From the NCBI GenBank assembly GCA_903953065.1, contig CAJBIG010000257.1:1-7752 (forward strand): 7,752 nt of DNA, written 5' to 3'. The DNA is from an uncultured Solirubrobacterales bacterium (GTDB lineage: Bacteria; Actinomycetota; Thermoleophilia; Solirubrobacterales; Solirubrobacteraceae). The first letter of the stretch is position 1. Each line of letters begins with the position of its first letter. Made by a program: the position numbers and the translations under genes. The notes below the pieces were generated by a model, which was not told where the DNA came from, made no database searches, and saw only the letters and a list, made by a program, of their open reading frames with translations. Positions 1 through 4,683 of the stretch are shown here, piece after piece.

Positions 1-882
1 CTCTGCGAGCTGCACGGAATCGACGCGGCCGTCATCGGCCACCACCGCGGCGGCAAGCTGGCGGCGAAGGCGCGCGGGCTCGTCGATCGTTCGTTGGCGC
101 TGCGAAGCTGGGCGCGCGGCCGCAACTTTGATCTGGCGATCGGCCATGGCTCAAATGACATCAGCGTCGCCGCGAGGATGCTCGGCGTGCCGGCCGCAAC
201 GATGTTCGATTACGAGTGGGCGACGGTTCAGCACAACGTCAACTGCCGCCTTGCGCAGGCCGTCGTCGTTCCCGATGCGATCCCGCCCGAGCGGCTTGAT
301 CGTTACGGAGCGCGCGGCAAGCTGCGCCGGTACCCGGGCCTCAAGGAGGAGTACTACCTCGCCGACTTTGAGCCCGATCGCGCCGTGCTCGACCTGCTTG
401 GCCTTGACGGCCAGCAGCCGCTCGCCGTCGTTCGAACGCCGCCGGCCGTCTCGCTCTACCACCGCTTCGAGAACAACGCCTTCAGTGAGGTCTTGGTTCG
501 ACTGCGAGAGCAGGGGCAGGTTGTCGTACTACCGCGCACTGAGGAGCAGCGCACCGAGCTGATCGCGGCCGGTGGATTCGTGATTCCCGAGGTCGCCGTT
601 GACGGGCCGTCTCTGGTCGCGCTGGCCGACCTCGTCGTGAGCGCTGGCGGAACGATGAACCGTGAGGCCGTCGCGCTCGGCACGCCGGTACTGACGACCT
701 TCGAAGGGAAGATCGGGGCTGTCGACGAGAAGCTGATTGCCGACGGTCGCATGGGGCGGCTTGAGGACCCCGCAACGGTCGTGCTCAGCCGCCGTTCGGC
801 CGGCGATGAGGCAGCGGCGCAGGCCGAACGCGTGCGCCGTGATCCAGAGCTGCTGGTAGAACTGCTGCTGAGCGCTCGCTGA
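1..882 (+). CDS. DUF354 family protein (UDP-GlcNAc 2-epimerase/GT-B-like), 5'-truncated
   Basis: The reading frame is open from base 1 to the TGA at 880-882 and gives 293 residues. The start lies outside the window; DUF354 proteins are usually about 340-350 residues, so some 45-60 N-terminal residues are missing. A TTG at 94 is in frame, but recognisable family sequence (HGIDAAVIGHHRGG, residues 5-18) lies upstream of it, so it is not the start. Family-like signatures are YPGLKEEYYL (111-120), VVRTPP (143-148) and the C-terminal GGTMNREAVALGTPV (216-230), which resembles the nucleotide-sugar-binding half of GT-B folds. DUF354 belongs to the UDP-GlcNAc 2-epimerase/MurG-like superfamily and is often found in surface-polysaccharide loci. 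Whether it epimerises or transfers a sugar is not established. It is a soluble protein with no membrane segment in the visible part. The next gene is a nucleotide-sugar dehydratase 64 bases downstream, which fits a glycopolymer role. Confidence 0.85.
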   Translation, partial: LCELHGIDAAVIGHHRGGKLAAKARGLVDRSLALRSWARGRNFDLAIGHGSNDISVAARMLGVPAATMFDYEWATVQHNVNCRLAQAVVVPDAIPPERLDRYGARGKLRRYPGLKEEYYLADFEPDRAVLDLLGLDGQQPLAVVRTPPAVSLYHRFENNAFSEVLVRLREQGQVVVLPRTEEQRTELIAAGGFVIPEVAVDGPSLVALADLVVSAGGTMNREAVALGTPVLTTFEGKIGAVDEKLIADGRMGRLEDPATVVLSRRSAGDEAAAQAERVRRDPELLVELLLSAR

Positions 883-908
883 CGGCCTGCGAGCATCCTT
901 GCGCGGCG

Positions 909-937
909 CTGAAGGGAGAGCGCGTTAGAGCTAGAAT
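909..937 (+). promoter_or_regulatory. Possible promoter for a leaderless or near-leaderless transcript
   Basis: CTGAAG (909-914; 3 of 6 matches to TTGACA) and TAGAAT (932-937; 5 of 6 matches to TATAAT) are separated by 17 bases. The -10-like hexamer ends 9 bases before the ATG at 947, so transcription would begin at or just before the start codon. No good Shine-Dalgarno sequence sits at the usual distance from this ATG; the purine-rich GAAGGGAGAG at 911-920 is too far upstream. Leaderless genes with a -10 element at this distance are common in actinobacteria. The -35 match is weak, so this is a candidate only. Confidence 0.35.
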
Positions 938-945
938 GCCGCTCT
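917..945. repeat. Cluster of AGAGC/GCTCT 5-mers upstream of the dehydratase gene
   Basis: AGAGC occurs at 917-921 and 927-931, exactly 10 bases apart, and its reverse complement GCTCT occurs at 941-945. The second and third copies form an inverted repeat with a 9-base centre that contains the TAGAAT hexamer at 932-937. This could be an operator around a promoter or a small hairpin ending one base before the ATG at 947. The units are only 5 bases long, so chance is a real possibility. Confidence 0.25.
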
Positions 946-946
946 G

Positions 947-2905
947 ATGCGCAGTCGCCTCCGCTCGGCGGTTTTCCCGCTCCATCGCCACTCAGTTGCG
1001 CAGCTGTTGGTTGACGGAGCGCTTGCCGCGCTGGCTTACTTTCTCGCTTTCCGGCTTCGTTTTGACCAAGCAGCAGGGCCGCCGCCGCGCTACGAGCGGC
1101 TTTTCGAGCAGACGGTTCCGTGGGTTGTCGTTCTGACGCTCGTGATCTTCCTGCTGCTGCGGACCGAGCAGCGCCAGTGGCGCTATGCAACACAAGGCGA
1201 CTATCTCGGCGTGCTGCAGGCCGTCGCGCTGCTGACGGTCGCGCTTGCCGGGCTGGTCGCGCTGCTGCACCCGGTCAGCTATCAATCGGCTGGCGGCGAG
1301 ATCAATGTGCTTGTTCCAACCGGTGTGCTCGCGCTCTTCTTCCTGCTGATGCTGCTCTTTGTTGGCGGTGTGCGCTTCGTTGCCCGAACCGTCCGTGAAA
1401 GGCCGATCCGGGGCTTCCGCGCCGACAAGAATGCCCGCCGCGTGCTGATAATCGGCGCTGGCGACGGCGGCCGCCTGACGCTGCGAGAGATCCTGCGCAA
1501 CCCAACGCTCGCGCTCAATCCAGTCGGTTTTGTTGATGACGACCCGCTCAAGGCCGGCCTCCGGATCGACGGTGTCAAAGTGCTCGGCGGCACAGAGCAA
1601 CTGGGGCGGATTCTCGACGAATCCGAACCCGACGAGATCTTGATCGCAATTCCTTCGGCGCCGGGAACATTGCGCGGCCGTGTAGTGCGCGCCGGCCGCG
1701 ACCGCGGCATTCCCGTCCGCACGCTGCCGACCGTCTTTGAGCTACTGCAGGCCGGTTCCGGACACGTCGTTCGACAGGTCCGCGAGGTTCAGGTCGAGGA
1801 TATTCTCGGCCGCGAGCCGGTGCGGATGGAATTGGACCGAGTAGGCAGCTACCTCTCGAAGGAGATTGTGCTGGTGACCGGCGCCGGCGGCTCGATCGGC
1901 GCCGAGCTCTGCCGCCAGATTGCGCGAATTGCGCCGCGACGATTGGTGATTCTCGACCACGCCGAGGACAATCTCTTTGCAATTCAGCGCGAGCTCGAGG
2001 AAGACCGCCACGTTCACCCTTCATCGCTGACGGCGGTGCTGGCTGACTGCAAGGACGCTGCGCGGATGCGCGAGGTCTTTGAGCAGTACCGGCCAACATT
2101 TGTCTTCCACGCTGCTGCCTACAAGCACGTTGGTCTGATGGAGAGCAACCCTGTTGAGGCGATCCGCAATAACGCCGTCGCGACGCGGCTCGTCGCCGAG
2201 CTGGCCGGTGAGGTTGAGGTTCACAACTTCGTGCTCGTTTCGACCGACAAAGCGGTCGCTCCAGCGACCGTGATGGGCGCTTCGAAGGCGCTCGCCGAAT
2301 ATGCCGTCGAGGAGATGGGGTCGCGCTTTCCAGAGACCAACTACGCCTCAGTTCGATTTGGCAACGTGCTCGGCTCTTCCGGTTCGGTTGTGCCGATCTT
2401 CCGCCGCCAGATCGCCCGTGGTGGCCCGGTGACCGTCACAGACGAGCGGATGACGCGCTACTTCATGACGATTCCTGAGGCCGTCCAATTGATCATCCGC
2501 TCCGGTTCGCTCGGCAGCGGCGGCGAGATCTTCGTGCTCGAGATGGGCGAGCCTGTTTCGATCATCGGCCTCGCGCGCGACATGATTGAGCTCTCAGGGC
2601 TGGAGCCCGACCGCGACATCGCGATCGAGGTCATCGGCCGCAGGCCGGGCGAGAAGCTCCATGAGGAGCTCTTCAATCCGCACGAGCGGCCGCAGCCAAC
2701 GCCGGCTGAGAAGATCGTTCACGCTTCGCGCAAAGCCCGCCAAAGTCACGAGATCGCTGGCTGGTTTGCAGAGATCGACGTCTTGATGGCGAGTGGTGAT
2801 TCTGCTGCCCTGGCTGCCAAGGTCGCAGCCTTCACCGACGCCGACAGGCCGCAAGACACTGCCGCAGAGGCGCTCGAACAGCAGTCCAGCGACTCCAAGG
2901 CATAA
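947..2905 (+). CDS. Membrane nucleotide-sugar 4,6-dehydratase (PglF/WbpM/CapD-type polysaccharide biosynthesis protein)
   Basis: The product has 652 residues, a normal length for the large membrane-bound members of this SDR family. Four hydrophobic helices lie near residues 17-36, 56-72, 88-107 and 121-142. A first Rossmann-like domain carries IGAGDGG (169-175). The catalytic SDR domain carries the NAD(P)-binding TGAGGSIG (311-318), FHAAAYKHVGLMES (387-400), STDKAV (432-437) and MGASK (443-447). T433, D434 and K435 match the Thr-Asp-Lys catalytic residues described for PglF, and M443 sits where most SDRs have the catalytic Tyr. RPGEKLHEEL (566-575) is a conserved C-terminal motif. The likely reaction is conversion of UDP-GlcNAc (or a related UDP-sugar) to the 4-keto-6-deoxy sugar on the cytoplasmic face of the membrane; the exact substrate is inferred. 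The start is firm: an in-frame TAG lies at 932-934 and ATG 947 is the first ATG after it. The next gene starts 12 bases after the stop. An aminotransferase or other follow-on enzyme is not in the window. Confidence 0.93.
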   Translation: MRSRLRSAVFPLHRHSVAQLLVDGALAALAYFLAFRLRFDQAAGPPPRYERLFEQTVPWVVVLTLVIFLLLRTEQRQWRYATQGDYLGVLQAVALLTVALAGLVALLHPVSYQSAGGEINVLVPTGVLALFFLLMLLFVGGVRFVARTVRERPIRGFRADKNARRVLIIGAGDGGRLTLREILRNPTLALNPVGFVDDDPLKAGLRIDGVKVLGGTEQLGRILDESEPDEILIAIPSAPGTLRGRVVRAGRDRGIPVRTLPTVFELLQAGSGHVVRQVREVQVEDILGREPVRMELDRVGSYLSKEIVLVTGAGGSIGAELCRQIARIAPRRLVILDHAEDNLFAIQRELEEDRHVHPSSLTAVLADCKDAARMREVFEQYRPTFVFHAAAYKHVGLMESNPVEAIRNNAVATRLVAELAGEVEVHNFVLVSTDKAVAPATVMGASKALAEYAVEEMGSRFPETNYASVRFGNVLGSSGSVVPIFRRQIARGGPVTVTDERMTRYFMTIPEAVQLIIRSGSLGSGGEIFVLEMGEPVSIIGLARDMIELSGLEPDRDIAIEVIGRRPGEKLHEELFNPHERPQPTPAEKIVHASRKARQSHEIAGWFAEIDVLMASGDSAALAAKVAAFTDADRPQDTAAEALEQQSSDSKA

Positions 2906-2917
2906 GATCAAGCCTCG

Positions 2918-4159
2918 ATGACGCTGGTTCACGCTGCTCTCTCGATCTCAGACCAGATCGACCACATTGGTGCGCTCGCTGGCCTAGCCGCGGTTGTTGG
3001 CCTTGGCGTGCTCGCGGCGCTCTACGCGGCGCAGGCGCGCGAAGTGAAACGGCTCCGCGATTGGGCCGGTCGCTCTCCCGAACGTGACGCCGAAGCGGCT
3101 GAACGGATTAGCGAAGAGGCTGCGCGACCAGCGCCAGCTACGGCGGCGGCTACCGCAGGCGCGGCAACCGGCGCCGCGGCTACGGCGGCAGGTCGTCCAC
3201 GTGCTCCGGTCACCCCCGCTGTTAAGCCAGCCACGAAGCCTTCGACCGGTGCTGTGCCGGGCCCAGCTCCAAAGCCGCCAGGTGGCGCCGCTGCCGGCCA
3301 GCCAGCGAAGCCGACCCCCGGCGCCATTCCTGCAGCCGGCGCGGGCGCCGCTGCCAAGTCTGCAACTGGCGCTATTCCGACGCCGCCGGCCAAGCAGGCC
3401 GTTGGTGGTCCGGACAAGGCCGCCACCGATCCCTCAGCCAAGCCCGCTGGTGCTGCGCCGCCAGCTGCCGTCACGCCGCCTGCGAAGCCGGCGCCCCCGC
3501 CGCCGGCGCCTGCCACCAGCGCGGCCGGTCGTCCCGCGCCTCCGCCCGCGCGCCCGCGCCCGCGAACGGTTGCTCCGGCTCGAAACGCAACCGACGAGAT
3601 CACGATTCCGCCAACGCGTCCGCCCGCGCCGCGCGCCAGCCGGGCCGAGGCCGAGGCCGAAGAGCCGTCCGAGGGTGGCAAGCGTTCCTTGCTGCTCGTG
3701 GTCGTTGGTGGATTGGCGATCATCGTGATCGCTTTTGTCTTGATCACACAGGTCTTCGGTGGAAGCGATTCGAGCACCAGCTCGACTCCGGCAACCAACA
3801 GCGTTGGGCCAGCGCCCACGACTGCGACGACAACCGACTCTGCCGATTCGGCGGTGGATCCCGCGACAACGCAGGTCGCCGTATTCAACGGCACGACCGG
3901 CAGCGGGCTGGCAAGGGCTGCCGCCGACAAGCTCCAGGCCGCAGGCTTCACGAAGGTCGGCCCGGTCACGACTGCGCCCGACCAGACCGCCCAGTCTTCA
4001 ACCGTCTACTACGACACGGGAGCCAAAGCGGCCGCCGATGAAGTGGCAAAGACGCTCGGGCTGAGCAGCGCTGCTGTGACGGCGATCGACGAGAACATCC
4101 GCGTCCTCGGCCAGAACGCCGTCGTCGTTGTAGTGCTCGGCGCCGATCAAGCGCAGTGA
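2918..4159 (+). CDS. Two-helix membrane protein with Pro/Ala-rich linker and C-terminal LytR_C domain
   Basis: The product has 413 residues. A first transmembrane helix spans about 17-38 and is followed by the basic stretch REVKRLRDWAGR (41-52). Residues 71-240 are low-complexity: 98 of 170 residues are Pro or Ala, with 18 Lys/Arg against 4 Asp/Glu. A second helix spans about 257-280, and a Ser/Thr-rich spacer leads to a domain at about 317-408 (QVAVFNGTTGSGLARAAADK at 319-338, ending in a Val-rich strand) that resembles LytR_C (PF13399). By the positive-inside rule the linker is cytoplasmic and the LytR_C domain is outside. LytR_C normally follows the catalytic domain of LytR-CpsA-Psr glycopolymer ligases; here no such catalytic domain is present. 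A cell-wall or glycopolymer-related accessory role is inferred. ATG 2918 is the first in-frame start after the preceding gene's stop (TAA 2903-2905, same frame). The stop overlaps the next gene's GTG. The protein has no cysteine. Confidence 0.85.
   Translation: MTLVHAALSISDQIDHIGALAGLAAVVGLGVLAALYAAQAREVKRLRDWAGRSPERDAEAAERISEEAARPAPATAAATAGAATGAAATAAGRPRAPVTPAVKPATKPSTGAVPGPAPKPPGGAAAGQPAKPTPGAIPAAGAGAAAKSATGAIPTPPAKQAVGGPDKAATDPSAKPAGAAPPAAVTPPAKPAPPPPAPATSAAGRPAPPPARPRPRTVAPARNATDEITIPPTRPPAPRASRAEAEAEEPSEGGKRSLLLVVVGGLAIIVIAFVLITQVFGGSDSSTSSTPATNSVGPAPTTATTTDSADSAVDPATTQVAVFNGTTGSGLARAAADKLQAAGFTKVGPVTTAPDQTAQSSTVYYDTGAKAAADEVAKTLGLSSAAVTAIDENIRVLGQNAVVVVVLGADQAQ
3128..3637 (+). repeat. 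Low-complexity Pro/Ala-rich coding stretch with degenerate KPxTGAIP-like octapeptides
   Basis: This stretch codes for residues 71-240 of the LytR_C protein. Within it the octapeptides KPSTGAVP (107-114), KPTPGAIP (131-138) and KSATGAIP (147-154) recur at spacings of 24 and 16 residues (bases 3236-3379). The repeat is degenerate and most likely reflects expansion of a disordered linker. The skewed composition also creates long spurious open frames on both strands. Confidence 0.6.
4156..4159 (+). other. GTGA stop/start overlap (translational coupling)
   Basis: The TGA of the LytR_C gene (4157-4159) overlaps the GTG start of the histidine phosphatase gene (4156-4158). No convincing Shine-Dalgarno sequence precedes the GTG, so termination-reinitiation by the same ribosomes is the likely way this start is used. 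Confidence 0.7.
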
Positions 4160-4683
4160 TCTATCTAGCCAGGCACGGACAGACCGCCTACAACTTGGAG
4201 GGCCGTTTCCAAGGCTGGGGCGACGTGCCGCTCGATGAGACCGGACGCGAGCAGGCGCGTCAGCTGGCGCTGGCGGTAGCGGCAGTTGAGCCGGTGACGC
4301 TGGTATCGAGCAACATTGCGCGGGCGTTCGAGACGGCGACGATCGTCTCCGAGCTGATTGGCCTTGAGCCGCAGGTTGACGCCCGCTTTGCCGAAACCGA
4401 GACCGGTGAATGGACCGACCGCAGTTTCGCCGACGTCGCCGCGGAGGATCCTGAGGCGTTCACATCGTTCGTTGAGCTAAGCGCCGACTGGGGCTTCCCG
4501 GGTGGTGAGAGTTTTGCGACCCAGGCTGCACGCGTGGCGGCGGGGCTGGACGATTGGCGCGCGCGCAGCGAAACTGGAGCGACTGTGATCATCTGCCACG
4601 GCAACGTGATCCGCCTTGCGCTGCGCGCTGCAGGCAGGGATGGATCGGAGCGCCCCGACAACGGGAGTCTGGTGGCGCTTTGA
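4156..4683 (+). CDS. Histidine phosphatase family protein (phosphoglycerate-mutase-like)
   Basis: The product has 175 residues and the branch-1 histidine phosphatase signatures. ARHGQTAYN (5-13) contains H7, the expected phospho-accepting histidine, with R6. SSNIARAFETA (51-61) contains the phosphate-binding R56. FAETETGEW (78-86) places E80 at the acid/base position. ICHGN (146-150) contains the second catalytic H148. All core residues are present, so the enzyme should be active. The family removes phosphate from substrates including sugar phosphates, nucleotides and cobalamin precursors; the substrate here cannot be deduced. The protein is soluble and cytoplasmic. GTG 4156 puts the RHG motif at the usual distance from the N-terminus. 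The sequence stops at NGSLVAL, where many relatives continue for another strand or two, so the C-terminus looks trimmed to the overlap with the next gene. Its place in a glycopolymer operon suggests a sugar-phosphate or lipid-phosphate step, but that is inference. Confidence 0.9.
   Translation: MIYLARHGQTAYNLEGRFQGWGDVPLDETGREQARQLALAVAAVEPVTLVSSNIARAFETATIVSELIGLEPQVDARFAETETGEWTDRSFADVAAEDPEAFTSFVELSADWGFPGGESFATQAARVAAGLDDWRARSETGATVIICHGNVIRLALRAAGRDGSERPDNGSLVAL
4663..4675 (+). promoter_or_regulatory. Candidate ribosome-binding region for the TTG start at 4680
   Basis: GGGAG (4663-4667) and GGTGG (4671-4675) lie 12 and 4 bases before the TTG at 4680. Neither is ideal in both sequence and spacing, but together they are the only purine-rich G tracts near this start. 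They favour TTG 4680 over the alternative in-frame GTG at 4698, which has no such sequence at a usable distance. Confidence 0.4.

Noticed and set aside
94..96. TTG at 94 as the start of the DUF354 gene
   Set aside because: The frame is open to base 1 and the upstream residues look like the conserved family N-terminal region, so the true start is outside the window.
906..923. Hairpin GCGCT-8-AGCGC after the DUF354 gene, considered as a terminator
   Set aside because: The stem is only 5 bp and no T-rich run follows it; the sequence overlaps the putative -35 region.
456..1193. A 245-residue open frame on the - strand
   Set aside because: It spans the ends of two well-supported + strand genes and the gap between them. 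Its Ser/Arg/Ala-rich translation has no family signature.
2903..2908. TAAGAT hexamer 9 bases before ATG 2918, considered as a second leaderless promoter
   Set aside because: It includes the stop codon of the preceding gene, matches the -10 consensus at only 4 of 6 positions, and has no -35-like sequence at 17-18 bases.
3084..3728. A 214-residue + strand frame within the LytR_C gene
   Set aside because: The Arg/Pro/Leu-rich translation is what a frame-shifted reading of Ala/Pro codons gives.
3022..3969. A 315-residue open frame on the - strand
   Set aside because: It is antisense to the Pro/Ala-rich linker and LytR_C gene. Its Gly/Ala/Val-rich translation mirrors that low-complexity composition, and it shows no recognisable domain.
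4554..4679. N-terminal extension of the exported protein
   Set aside because: It lies wholly within the phosphatase gene, is hydrophilic and Cys/Arg-rich, and would displace the signal anchor from the N-terminus.
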